Of a stretch of DNA of 64,000 bases, positions 29,280 to 37,078 are shown piece after piece (the first letter of the stretch is position 1; every line of letters begins with the position of its first letter). The stretch spans positions 1 to 64,000 of the forward strand of contig CAMZFV010000013.1 of assembly GCA_947306175.1 (NCBI GenBank). The letters are read 5' to 3'. Under the pieces are notes generated by a model that was given only the letters and a program-made list of their open reading frames with translations, had not been told where the DNA came from and ran no database searches. This DNA is from an uncultured Prevotellaceae bacterium. Lineage in GTDB: Bacteria; Bacteroidota; Bacteroidia; Bacteroidales; Muribaculaceae. A program made the position numbers and the translations under genes.

Positions 29280-30746
29280 ATGGAAAGACTTAGAAAATTA
29301 TACGAGCAATTTGTGGGGAGTCAACCCACCGACGTGATCCTGATGGACAAGGCGGGCTCCAACCGCAGGTATTACCGCCTGCTCGGTGAGCGCTCCATCG
29401 TGGGCGTCATCGGCGAGTCTCGCGAGGAAAACGATGCCTTCATCTACATGGCGCGCCACTTCCGTGAGCAGGGATTGTCCGTTCCTGAGGTCTATGGCGT
29501 GAGTGATGACCACATGGCCTATATCCAGGAGGACCTGGGCAAGAAGCCCGAAAATATCCTGTGGAACAAAATCCGCCGAAGTGCCTTGACCCACGCCTTC
29601 ACCAGTGATGAGAAAGAGTTGTTGCGCCGAGCCATGCGTGATCTGGTGGATATCCAGTTCCGCGGCGCACAGGGCTTTGACTACGACAACTGCTACCCTG
29701 CCAAGAGCTTTGACGAGCGCTCCATCAAGTGGGACCTGAACTACTTCAAGTACTGTTTCCTCAAAGCTACCGGCATCATCTTTAACGAGGACAAGCTCGA
29801 AAACGACTTTGAGAAACTGACCCGCGACCTGCTGGCGGTGCCCAGCGACACATTCATGTACCGCGATTTCCAGTCGCGCAACGTGATGCTCGTAGGCGAT
29901 GCCGACCATCCCGCTGATTGCAAGCTGGCATTCATTGACTTCCAGGGCGGCCGCAGGGGACCGTACTACTATGACGTGGCGTCCTTCGTGTGGCAGTCCC
30001 GCGCCAAATATCCCGACGATTTGAAGAAAGACCTTGTCAAGGCCTACCTTGAGAAGTTGAAAGAGTATCAACCCGACCTCGACGAGAAGGAATTCTATGA
30101 CAATCTGAGGCTGTTCGTGCTTTTCCGCACGCTGCAAGTGCTGGGTGCCTACGGTTTCCGTGGCTACTTCGAGAAGAAGCCCGACTTCATGAAGAACAGC
30201 ATCGTGCCCGCAGTAGCCAACCTGCGCAAACTAGTGATTGACAAGCCTTTCACCCAATACCCCTACTTGAGCCTTGTTATCGACGAGCTGGTCAACCTCA
30301 AGGACTTCGTCAGCGAGGACAAGGGCCTCACTGTCAGGGTAATGAGTTTCGCATATAAGAAAGGCATCCCCCATGACGCCTCGGGCAACGGTGGCGGTTT
30401 TGTGTTTGACTGCCGCGCTTTGAACAACCCGGGCAAGTATGACAAGTACAAAGCATTCACTGGCCTGGACAAGAACGTCATCGACTTCCTGCAGAAGGAG
30501 AGCACCATCGACAAGTGGCTGGAGCACGTTTATGCCCTCGTTGACGAGTCGGTGGAGCGCTATGTAAAGCGAAGTTTTACCGACCTCATGGTTTGCTTCG
30601 GCTGTACGGGCGGTCAGCACCGCTCGGTCTATGCTGCCGAGCATCTTGCTGAACACATACACGACAAATTCAATGTGCGTGTCGAGTTGTCCCATCGCGA
30701 GCAGCCCGACCACGAGCGCACCCTCAACCCTGTTGACAAGCTATGA
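29280..30746 (+). CDS. AmgK-like sugar kinase fused to a RapZ C-terminal domain
   Basis: The 488-residue product has two parts. Residues about 1-340 are an aminoglycoside-phosphotransferase-type kinase: a nucleotide region near DKAGSNRRYYRL, catalytic loop YRDFQSRNVML (Asp196, Asn201) and the metal segment FIDFQGGRRGPYYYD. This is the fold of AmgK, the anomeric MurNAc/GlcNAc kinase. Residues about 350-488 match the C-terminal domain of RapZ: VMSFAYKKGIPHDA, TGLDKNVIDFL and GCTGGQHRSV (441-450). In E. coli that domain senses glucosamine-6-phosphate; here the Lys of GCTGGKHRS is Gln. The RapZ N-terminal P-loop domain is absent. The stop overlaps the ATG of the MurU-like gene, so the two act together. 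Confidence 0.88.
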   Translation: MERLRKLYEQFVGSQPTDVILMDKAGSNRRYYRLLGERSIVGVIGESREENDAFIYMARHFREQGLSVPEVYGVSDDHMAYIQEDLGKKPENILWNKIRRSALTHAFTSDEKELLRRAMRDLVDIQFRGAQGFDYDNCYPAKSFDERSIKWDLNYFKYCFLKATGIIFNEDKLENDFEKLTRDLLAVPSDTFMYRDFQSRNVMLVGDADHPADCKLAFIDFQGGRRGPYYYDVASFVWQSRAKYPDDLKKDLVKAYLEKLKEYQPDLDEKEFYDNLRLFVLFRTLQVLGAYGFRGYFEKKPDFMKNSIVPAVANLRKLVIDKPFTQYPYLSLVIDELVNLKDFVSEDKGLTVRVMSFAYKKGIPHDASGNGGGFVFDCRALNNPGKYDKYKAFTGLDKNVIDFLQKESTIDKWLEHVYALVDESVERYVKRSFTDLMVCFGCTGGQHRSVYAAEHLAEHIHDKFNVRVELSHREQPDHERTLNPVDKL

Positions 30747-31495
30747 AAGCGCTGATATTTGCGGCGGGCTTGGGCACACGCCTGCGCCCCCTGACCAATG
30801 ACCGTCCCAAGGCGATGGTCGAGATTGCCGGCAAACCCATGCTTCAGCACGTTATCGAACGTGTGGCGGCAGCGGGCTTTGACGACATCACGATCAACAT
30901 CCACCACTACGGGCAGATGATTATAGATTTCCTGGAGCAAAACGGCAACTTCGGGCTCAACCTGCACATCAGCGATGAACGAGGTCTGTTGCTCGACACA
31001 GGCGGCGGCATCCTTAAGGCACGTCAGTGGTTAGACGGCGACGAACCATTCCTGGTGCATAATACTGATATCATCACTACACTGGACTTGAAGGAGTTCT
31101 ACGACTATCATGTGGAGCACGATGCGATGGCCACCATCCTGGTTAAGGAACGCAAGACGCAACGCTATTTCTTGTTTGACGAGAACGACCGCCTGTGCGG
31201 ATGGACCAACAAGGCAACGGGCGAGTTCAAGCCCGACCCCGAGAAGCTGCAGGGCCGCAATCTCAAGGAGCTTGCCTTTGGCGGTTTGCACATCATCTCT
31301 CCCCGCATCTTCCCCGAGTTGGAGCGTTACCATCGTCGCTGTGGGGAGGATAAGTTCTCGATTGTGCCCTTCTACATCGGAATGTGTAACCATCATCTTA
31401 TCCACGGCTATCACCCCGAAACTGACTACCAGTGGCTCGACATCGGCAAGCCCGACACCTTGGCCCAAGCCCAGCACATGCTAGAAAACAATTAA
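30743..31495 (+). CDS. murU: MurU-like sugar-1-phosphate nucleotidyltransferase
   Basis: The 250-residue enzyme has the nucleotidyltransferase start MKALIFAAGLGTRLRPLTND with G-x-G-T-R and a following RPKAM lysine. HNTDIITT is the metal-binding Asp region, and GGLHIIS follows. It most resembles MurU, which makes UDP-MurNAc from MurNAc-1-phosphate and bypasses de novo UDP-GlcNAc and fosfomycin-sensitive MurA. Its ATG overlaps the upstream kinase stop by four bases (ATGA), the classic AmgK-MurU pairing. Mannose-1-phosphate or other sugar-1-phosphate substrates cannot be excluded from sequence alone. Confidence 0.82.
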   Translation: MKALIFAAGLGTRLRPLTNDRPKAMVEIAGKPMLQHVIERVAAAGFDDITINIHHYGQMIIDFLEQNGNFGLNLHISDERGLLLDTGGGILKARQWLDGDEPFLVHNTDIITTLDLKEFYDYHVEHDAMATILVKERKTQRYFLFDENDRLCGWTNKATGEFKPDPEKLQGRNLKELAFGGLHIISPRIFPELERYHRRCGEDKFSIVPFYIGMCNHHLIHGYHPETDYQWLDIGKPDTLAQAQHMLENN

Positions 31496-31538
31496 ACTTT
31501 TGACTTCTAAATTCATCTAAAGACAACAAAACAATGAT

Positions 31539-31622
31539 AAAATGAAAACAATAAGTACAACAAATACAATATTGAACATCGACTGATAAAATTGTTTTTA
31601 TTGTATTTATTGTCTTCATTTT
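31539..31622. repeat. Imperfect long inverted repeat (AAGACAA family)
   Basis: The right arm 31600-31622 (ATTGTATTTATTGTCTTCAT core) pairs with a left arm of about 32 bases at 31539-31570 interrupted by a nine-base insert. It follows the MurU-like gene and precedes the FMN-binding gene. It is likely a 3' end structure and shares sequence with the repeat at 17942. Confidence 0.6.
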
Positions 31623-31641
31623 CTTAGACTGACAACTATAT

Positions 31642-32109
31642 ATGAAAAAGACCATCATTATTGCAGCCATCATGCTGCTCGTGGCTGGCACCACATCGCT
31701 CGATGCCCGCACCAAAAAGAAAGCGACCACCAAGAAGGCCGCCACCTCACAGGTTATTTATACTGGCGACATCGCCAACAAGGTGATTGGCTATAACGGC
31801 ACAACCCCTCTCAACATCACTGTCAAGAACGGCGTGATTGAGGACATCGAAGTGTTGCCCAATCAGGAGTCGCCAGGCTACCTCAAGCGAGCCAAAGAAA
31901 AAGTGCTGCCGCAGTACATCGGCAAGACCGTTGCCGAGGCCAAGAAACTCAAGGCCGACATTGCCACTGGCGCGACCTACACCAGCGAAGCCATCATCAA
32001 GAACATCCAAATGGGCCTCGACCAGTCAAAGTCAACAGGCTCTGCTAAAAACAAAGCGGCCACCAAGAAAAAAGCGACCGCCAAGAAAGGCACCAAAAAA
32101 CGCCGTTGA
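31642..32109 (+). CDS. Exported FMN-binding domain protein with lysine-rich tails
   Basis: The 155-residue product has a signal peptide (IIIAAIMLLVAGTTSLDA), then a Lys-rich segment, a small FMN_bind domain, and a second Lys/Ala/Thr-rich tail. The domain shows IEVLPNQESPGYLKRAKEKVLPQYIG in pieces and the flavinylation-type site ATGATYTSEA, where Thr of the S/TGAT motif normally carries covalent FMN. Family members carry electrons outside the cytoplasm. The basic tails are unusual and may bind cell-surface polymer or nucleic acid. The flavin transferase (ApbE) is not in the window. Confidence 0.85.
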   Translation: MKKTIIIAAIMLLVAGTTSLDARTKKKATTKKAATSQVIYTGDIANKVIGYNGTTPLNITVKNGVIEDIEVLPNQESPGYLKRAKEKVLPQYIGKTVAEAKKLKADIATGATYTSEAIIKNIQMGLDQSKSTGSAKNKAATKKKATAKKGTKKRR

Positions 32110-32170
32110 TTTTTGCATCGATAAACAACGTTTTTTGCCTGTTAAGTGTTCTTTTTCAAAATTTTAATCG

Positions 32171-32178
32171 TATTTTTG
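32171..32178 (+). promoter_or_regulatory. Probable -7 element of the toxin-antitoxin unit
   Basis: TATTTTTG lies 29 bases before the antitoxin ATG. The -33 region is T-rich but no clear TTG is present at 20 bases. Confidence 0.5.
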
Positions 32179-32207
32179 CAAGCAAGAAAAAACTAATCAA
32201 GCATAAC

Positions 32208-32423
32208 ATGGAACTGAGCACGACACAACTCGACACCTTCACCTTGGAGATCCCCAAGGCTGATGCTTCATTTTTCAAAGCCATTGCAAAAAAAATGGGA
32301 TGGAAAATAAAACGTAATAGACGCAAAATGTCAAACTATGAGCGTGCACTCGATGACGTTGCGTGTGGACGCGTCAATGAATACGACACCCCCGAAGACC
32401 TTTTCAATAAACTTGGCATCTAA
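32208..32423 (+). CDS. Putative type II antitoxin
   Basis: I start at the ATG at 32208 (ELSTTQLDTF), giving 71 residues; the upstream extension is in the promoter. It has a short beta/basic N-terminal part (KKMGWKIKRNRRK) and the C-terminal pattern YERALDDVACGRVNEYDTPEDLFNKLGI in pieces, which is common in small antitoxins paired with RelE/YafQ toxins in Bacteroidales. The stop overlaps the toxin ATG by one base (TAATG). It is expected to bind and neutralise the toxin and repress the operon. Confidence 0.8.
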   Translation: MELSTTQLDTFTLEIPKADASFFKAIAKKMGWKIKRNRRKMSNYERALDDVACGRVNEYDTPEDLFNKLGI

Positions 32424-32713
32424 TGGCGTATAAAGTCATAACCACCAATCAGTTTGAAAGGGATGTCAAGCGGTGCCTGAAACGCGGCCTGCCCATGGCT
32501 GAGCTGCGAAAAGTCATCACAACACTCGCAGCAGACGGTCAGTTGCCCAAAGTCTATAAACCCCACAAACTGAGTGGTAATCGAAATAACCAATGGGAAT
32601 GTCATATCAAACCAGATTGGCTCTTAATCTGGGAACAATTTGATGACCAACTTAAACTGTTAATGTTAAGCACGGGCACGCATTCAGACCTCTTTGGCAA
32701 AAAGAAACGATAA
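32423..32713 (+). CDS. YafQ/RelE-family toxin (ribosome-dependent mRNA interferase)
   Basis: The 96-residue product matches the YafQ branch of the RelE fold: LPKVYKPHKLSGN, ECHIKPDWLLIWEQ and the C-terminal TGTHSDLFG. YafQ-like toxins cleave mRNA in the ribosomal A site; the His, Asp and Phe residues around HSDLF are the conserved functional core. The gene is translationally coupled to the antitoxin. A third gene, a 2H phosphoesterase, begins 12 bases downstream and is likely in the same transcript. Confidence 0.88.
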   Translation: MAYKVITTNQFERDVKRCLKRGLPMAELRKVITTLAADGQLPKVYKPHKLSGNRNNQWECHIKPDWLLIWEQFDDQLKLLMLSTGTHSDLFGKKKR

Positions 32714-32724
32714 ACACATTTAAG

Positions 32725-33255
32725 ATGAAGAGTTATCTTGAAATAAAGGTGCCTATCTCCTTTGACGATTATTGGTTCAGGGAATTGAGAGGTTTGTTGG
32801 ATGGTGTCGACATCCGTTGGCAACGAGGTTTTTACCACATTACAATGGCCTTTCTGGATTATGCGCCAGACAACGTGAACATGATACCGGGGTTAAATGG
32901 GATCATTGAGGATGCCGTAGCTCCAGCTATCACCTTTGACAAGTTAGACGCCTTTGCATCGGGTTATCACAGGCAGGTCATTCACCTCACTACCACTGAT
33001 GCTCCAGATGATTTCTTAGAGACGGTAAAAGATATCAGGCGTTATTTCTTGGCCAAAGGTTGCGAGATTCAATCCGACTTTAAACTGCACGTCACATTGG
33101 GCAGAGTTCAAGACCCGAGGATGAATGTACGCAAGCTGCAAGACATCATCAGCCAAGTTGATCTACCAGAACTCACCCTCGACTTGACCGACGTGGACTA
33201 CCGCATCTTCAAGGACTACGGCAAGCCCCTCGGTCACTGGAAGTTACAAATGTAA
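32725..33255 (+). CDS. 2H phosphoesterase (2'-5' RNA ligase/LigT-like)
   Basis: The 176-residue product has the two histidine motifs of the 2H phosphoesterase superfamily: FYHITMAFLDY (H-x-T-x) near residue 36 and LHVTLGRV (H-x-T-x) near residue 117. Members open 2',3'-cyclic phosphates or make or break 2'-5' RNA links. No signal peptide is present, so it is cytoplasmic. The ATG is 12 bases after the YafQ-like toxin stop with no promoter between, which suggests a third member of the toxin-antitoxin operon. A strong terminator follows. Confidence 0.85.
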   Translation: MKSYLEIKVPISFDDYWFRELRGLLDGVDIRWQRGFYHITMAFLDYAPDNVNMIPGLNGIIEDAVAPAITFDKLDAFASGYHRQVIHLTTTDAPDDFLETVKDIRRYFLAKGCEIQSDFKLHVTLGRVQDPRMNVRKLQDIISQVDLPELTLDLTDVDYRIFKDYGKPLGHWKLQM

Positions 33256-33276
33256 TAGAACATACCATGTATCTTC

Positions 33277-33322
33277 AAATCATCAGCATCGGAAAAACCT
33301 ATGCTGATGATTTTCGTTTTTT
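33277..33322 (+). terminator. Rho-independent terminator
   Basis: A perfect 13-bp stem (33277-33289 with 33301-33313, core ATCATCAGCAT) with an 11-base loop is followed by TCGTTTTTT. It ends the toxin-antitoxin-phosphoesterase transcript. Confidence 0.85.
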
Positions 33323-33349
33323 GGGAGTGCGGGGATGCAAGATTAAGGG

Positions 33350-33357
33350 TACCTTTG
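33350..33357 (+). promoter_or_regulatory. Probable -7 element of the ECF sigma operon
   Basis: TACCTTTG lies 34 bases before the probable GTG start. The nearest TTG (33321-33323) is 26 bases away, longer than usual, so the -33 is uncertain. Confidence 0.45.
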
Positions 33358-33391
33358 TGTTTAAATTATAATAGATGTAAGATTGTGCCCA

Positions 33392-33937
33392 GTGACTGAG
33401 CAACAGATTGTCAACGGCGTGAAGAACGGAGACCAGAAGGCCATGCGTGAGATGTATGACTTGCTGGCGGGGTCGGTTATGGCCACCGCGATGCGTTATC
33501 TGGCTGACCGCGATGAGAGCCGCGACGTGCTGCAGGAATGTTTCTTAAAAGCGTTTACCCGCATCAGCGAGTTCGTCTATCGAGGGCAAGGTTCACTGCA
33601 GGCTTGGATGAATAGGATTGTCGCCAACGAGTCGATTAACCGCCTCAGGCGGCAATCCAGATTAGTGTTTCTCGACGAGACGAAGATGGAGATGTCAGAC
33701 GAAGAGCCACCTGATGTTAATCATGTCCCGCCCGAGGAGATCAACAGGATGATTACCTCCCTGCCCACGGGATACCGAATTGTGTTCAACCAATTTGTAT
33801 TTGAGCACAAGAGCCATAAGGAGATTGCCCAAGAACTGGGCATCAAGGAAAACTCCTCGGCTTCCCAATTGCTGCGAGCCAAGCGACTGATGGCCAAAAT
33901 GATTCACCAATATCAACAAGAACACGATGAGCGATAA
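33392..33937 (+). CDS. ECF-type RNA polymerase sigma factor
   Basis: No in-frame ATG exists near the N-terminus; GTG at 33392 (VTEQQIVNG, 181 residues) is the likely start, with TTG at 33383 possible. The product has sigma region 2 (MYDLLAGSVMATAMRYLADRDESRDVLQECFLKAF in part) and region 4 (LPTGYRIVFNQFVFEHKSHKEIAQELGI, then LLRAKRLM). It ends inside the next gene, overlapping it by 11 bases, so the two are translationally coupled. The neighbour carries a membrane anchor near its N-terminus and probably controls this sigma factor. Confidence 0.92.
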   Translation: MTEQQIVNGVKNGDQKAMREMYDLLAGSVMATAMRYLADRDESRDVLQECFLKAFTRISEFVYRGQGSLQAWMNRIVANESINRLRRQSRLVFLDETKMEMSDEEPPDVNHVPPEEINRMITSLPTGYRIVFNQFVFEHKSHKEIAQELGIKENSSASQLLRAKRLMAKMIHQYQQEHDER

Positions 33938-35162
33938 TGACTGGATAAAACAACTGCAATCGAAGATGGAAGGGCACAAGGAGCCCGTCCCCGACGATTT
34001 GTGGAATGATATTGAGGCCAGGTTGCCTGAATCTCAGATGCCACATCAATCGATGCCAGCATGGCGGCGCTATGCCGCTGCCGCTGCTGTGGCGCTGGCC
34101 GTCCTCGGCACAGGTAGCTTGTTGTGGCAGAACCATCATCAAGTAGCTACCGAAAAGACTGCTAACATGGCCAAAACATCTGATCGGGTTGATAACACAC
34201 CCATCGAAGAAGTGCTTGCCCAAAATGAAACGACTGCTCTTCCCATGGTTGATGAACACGCCAACCATACAACTGCCATTGTCAAAAAAGACAATTTGCG
34301 TTCCGTCAAAACCCAGCCTACTACGACCAATACCAGTGATCCCGTTGCTCAAGTAAAGACACCAGTCATTGAGGAAGCGCCACAAGACCTCGAGGGCGAA
34401 CTATGCAAGGAACAGGAGCTCAAATCTGCAGAACAGACGCCGCTCCGACAAGCCATCATGCATGACAAAGTCCACACCACAGCTCAACCTCAACCCTTGA
34501 CTGATGCAACCTCCAAATCTTCACGCCAGCGCTTGCCCTTGGCTCTAAGCCTATATGCCTCTAACAATATCAGCCCTAAAGAGAATGCCACCGAAAATTT
34601 AGTATTTTATACAGACGCATACACTCTTTTCCATCAAACTTCAGATGTGGCCAGCATATATTTACCCGAGGACATCTTTACGGAAAAGCACCATGCTCCC
34701 CTCTCGTTAGGACTGAACGTCAAGATACCGCTCAATCACCGCTTGGCCTTGACGAGCGGCATGGTCTATTCGCGTCTGAAGTCTGACTTCACCTCGTCAC
34801 GTAAACGGAGGGAACAGACGTTACATTATTTAGGTGTTCCCCTAAACGTGACCTATACGTTATGGGATTACAGGCGCTTCAGCATCTATGTCATCGGTGG
34901 TATGCAAGCGGACTTCAACGTCAAAGCCTCCCTCAAAGAGACTACCATCCCATCCAACGATATCAGCATCGACAGAGATCGCGTGCAGTTCTCGGGCCTG
35001 ATTGGTCCAGGTCTTCAACTTGACTTGACTCGCGATTTAGGTATCTACGTTGAGCCTACTGGCCGATACTATTTTGACAACGGCAGCCATGTGCTCAACT
35101 ACTTCAAGGACAAGCCCTTGAATTTTAACTTTAATGCAGGTTTGCGGCTTACTTTGCATTAA
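33927..35162 (+). CDS. Putative anti-sigma/outer-membrane-barrel-like fusion protein
   Basis: The 411-residue product starts with a short acidic cytoplasmic segment (WIKQLQSKMEGHKEPVPDDLWNDIEARL in part) of the type found at the start of Bacteroidales anti-sigma partners. A membrane helix lies at about 47-68 (YAAAAAVALAVLGTGSLLW), then a long Thr/Glu/Pro-rich spacer. From about residue 250 it has beta strands with an outer-membrane-like pattern (LALTSGMVYSRLKSD, HYLGVPLNVTYTLW, FNFNAGLRLTLH). The gene overlaps the ECF sigma gene by 11 bases. An inner-membrane anchor with a barrel-like C-terminal domain is topologically odd; the C-terminal part may instead be a periplasmic beta domain. Confidence 0.75.
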   Translation: MSDNDWIKQLQSKMEGHKEPVPDDLWNDIEARLPESQMPHQSMPAWRRYAAAAAVALAVLGTGSLLWQNHHQVATEKTANMAKTSDRVDNTPIEEVLAQNETTALPMVDEHANHTTAIVKKDNLRSVKTQPTTTNTSDPVAQVKTPVIEEAPQDLEGELCKEQELKSAEQTPLRQAIMHDKVHTTAQPQPLTDATSKSSRQRLPLALSLYASNNISPKENATENLVFYTDAYTLFHQTSDVASIYLPEDIFTEKHHAPLSLGLNVKIPLNHRLALTSGMVYSRLKSDFTSSRKRREQTLHYLGVPLNVTYTLWDYRRFSIYVIGGMQADFNVKASLKETTIPSNDISIDRDRVQFSGLIGPGLQLDLTRDLGIYVEPTGRYYFDNGSHVLNYFKDKPLNFNFNAGLRLTLH

Positions 35163-35243
35163 TCAACCACCCTACGATGCAAGATTTTACAATGTGAGCC
35201 GTTTTATTGACAGAACATTTAATAATACTTAATAATCAACCAA

Positions 35244-36512
35244 ATGAAACGATTCTTGACATACACTATGACAGCCATCATCACGCTAGCATTATTTGCC
35301 TCGTGCAGTGATGACGACGGCGATCTCAACAACGACGATGTGGTATATATGCTGCCCGATGTCAAGCCCATCTCACTCACCCAAGAGCAACGGGTAATGC
35401 GCGACAACAACAATGCATTTGCCTTCCGACTGTTCCAAACCGTCACCGAACAGCAAGAGAGTCCCCACAGCATCGTGTTGTCGCCCATCAGCGTGAGTTA
35501 CATGCTGGGCATGCTCAATACTGGTGCAGACGGTGAGACCCGCAATCAAATCACTAACGTGCTGGGGTTAGGAGGTTCGGTTCAAGAAATCAATGAGTAC
35601 TGCAAGAAGATGATTGAAGAAGCGCCATACGTTGACCCAAGCGTGACGGTTAAAATCGCCTCCTGCATCTATGTCAATTCGGCAATGGGCATCAACCTTG
35701 TTCCGCAGTTCAAGGCCGACATGCAACAGTACTATCATGCCCAAATCGATGCGCTTGATTTCACCCAAAGCAGTAGCCTGGACAAAATCAACAACTGGTG
35801 CTACGCAAACACCGACGGCATGATTCCAAAGATACTTGATAAAAATGACCCTGATGCAGTCATGTATCTATTGAATGCCATCTATTTCAACGCCACCTGG
35901 ACCGAGAAGTTCGACCCCAACGACACCCGCACAATGGATTTTGCAAAACCAGATGGAACAACCGTAAAGAATATGATGATGCACCGCAAAGCCATCGCCC
36001 ATTATGGCAAAAATGACCTATGCGAGATGCTGTGCCTGCCCTATGGCAGCAAAGGCTACTCCATGTTTATCCTGCTGCCCAACGAGGGCAAATCCCTAAG
36101 CGACGTTATCCAGAACTTTCAGATCAATAATGACGATTTCATGCACATGAGAGCTCATGAAGTCGATATTCTGATGCCCCGCTTCTCCACGAGCAGTGAA
36201 ACAAGGCTTGAGCGCATCTTGTCCTCGATGGGCATGCCTCTGGCGTTTGACATGAACTTTGCAGAGTTCCCCTTCATGGCTGAGAACCACTATCTCTACG
36301 TCGCAATGATGAAGCAGGTCGCCAAAATTGATGTTGACGAGCAGGGCACCAAGGCCGCCGCTGTCACAGTGAGTAAAATGTACGACTTAACGAATTCAGG
36401 CCCTCAAAAATATGAACAGGTCGATTTTCATGCCACTCGCCCGTTTGCCTATTACATCGTAGAGAGTTATTCCAACTCCATCTTTTTCATGGGTGCCTAC
36501 TGCGGTGACTGA
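35244..36512 (+). CDS. Serpin-family protease inhibitor, lipoprotein
   Basis: The 422-residue product has a lipoprotein signal with lipobox LFASC, so it should be membrane anchored, then a full serpin fold from about residue 50 (NNAFAFRLFQ, SPHSIVLSPISVSYML). Serpin landmarks include LLNAIYFNATWTEKF and the C-terminal FHATRPFAYYIVE. The reactive-loop hinge DEQGTKAAAVTV has the small residues of inhibitory serpins. The P1 residue cannot be assigned because the loop is longer than usual. Inhibitory bacterial serpins block serine or cysteine proteases, host or competitor. No clear promoter is seen in the 80 bases upstream. Confidence 0.93.
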   Translation: MKRFLTYTMTAIITLALFASCSDDDGDLNNDDVVYMLPDVKPISLTQEQRVMRDNNNAFAFRLFQTVTEQQESPHSIVLSPISVSYMLGMLNTGADGETRNQITNVLGLGGSVQEINEYCKKMIEEAPYVDPSVTVKIASCIYVNSAMGINLVPQFKADMQQYYHAQIDALDFTQSSSLDKINNWCYANTDGMIPKILDKNDPDAVMYLLNAIYFNATWTEKFDPNDTRTMDFAKPDGTTVKNMMMHRKAIAHYGKNDLCEMLCLPYGSKGYSMFILLPNEGKSLSDVIQNFQINNDDFMHMRAHEVDILMPRFSTSSETRLERILSSMGMPLAFDMNFAEFPFMAENHYLYVAMMKQVAKIDVDEQGTKAAAVTVSKMYDLTNSGPQKYEQVDFHATRPFAYYIVESYSNSIFFMGAYCGD

Positions 36513-36543
36513 CAACCGACATCCATTATTACTATAAATATAA

Positions 36544-36577
36544 CAAGCCGCAGGCACCATTTGGCGTCTGCGGCTTG
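36544..36577. terminator. Bidirectional terminator between convergent genes
   Basis: CAAGCCGCAG (36544-36553) pairs perfectly with CTGCGGCTTG (36568-36577) around a 14-base loop, followed by ATTTCTCT. It lies between the serpin gene and the convergent secreted-protein gene. Confidence 0.8.
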
Positions 36578-36603
36578 ATTTCTCTATTCCTTAAGCTGTT
36601 GGC

Positions 36604-37059
36604 TTACTCTGGATTTGTTCTTATCTCGTAGATGACTTTGGCATTCTCGGCGATGGCCTCAATAGGTGAGCCAGCAGGGATGATGGTCTCGGTGGAAGCC
36701 ATGTCGGGGTTGGAATATTGGTCGATGATGTTACCGTCCTCGCCATAAACCGATACCTGAACAATATTAAAGTTGTTCCAGTCGTCGGTGAACTTATAGA
36801 GGGTCAACTTGTAGGCCACAGTCTTGTCGTAGCCACGATCACGGGTATAAAATTCACGCGATTCAGGCACGTCAAACGAATTGCGTACCCATACCAGGAA
36901 ACTCTTGCCGCCATCGGTAGTCGTTATATCGGGGTTAACGGCGATGGTCTCGCCACCATCACTGAGCACATCAAACCAATCAGCCGCCTGAACCGTGGGG
37001 GCGGCAAACATCAGCGCCACAAGCGCCATCAGAGAAACAAATAGTCTTTTCATTTTCAT
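36604..37059 (-). CDS. Small secreted protein of unknown function, 151 aa
   Basis: The product has a signal peptide (LFVSLMALVALMFAAPTVQAA) and a mature part of about 128 residues with alternating beta segments such as KSFLVWVRNSFDVPE, TVAYKLTLYKF and VSVYGEDGNIIDQY. This pattern recalls small exported beta proteins of the surface-adhesin-E type, but the match is loose and I do not assign a function. It has its own promoter and shares a terminator with the serpin gene. Confidence 0.8.
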   Translation of the reverse strand: MKMKRLFVSLMALVALMFAAPTVQAADWFDVLSDGGETIAVNPDITTTDGGKSFLVWVRNSFDVPESREFYTRDRGYDKTVAYKLTLYKFTDDWNNFNIVQVSVYGEDGNIIDQYSNPDMASTETIIPAGSPIEAIAENAKVIYEIRTNPE

Positions 37060-37078
37060 TATATATGATATTTAGTGG

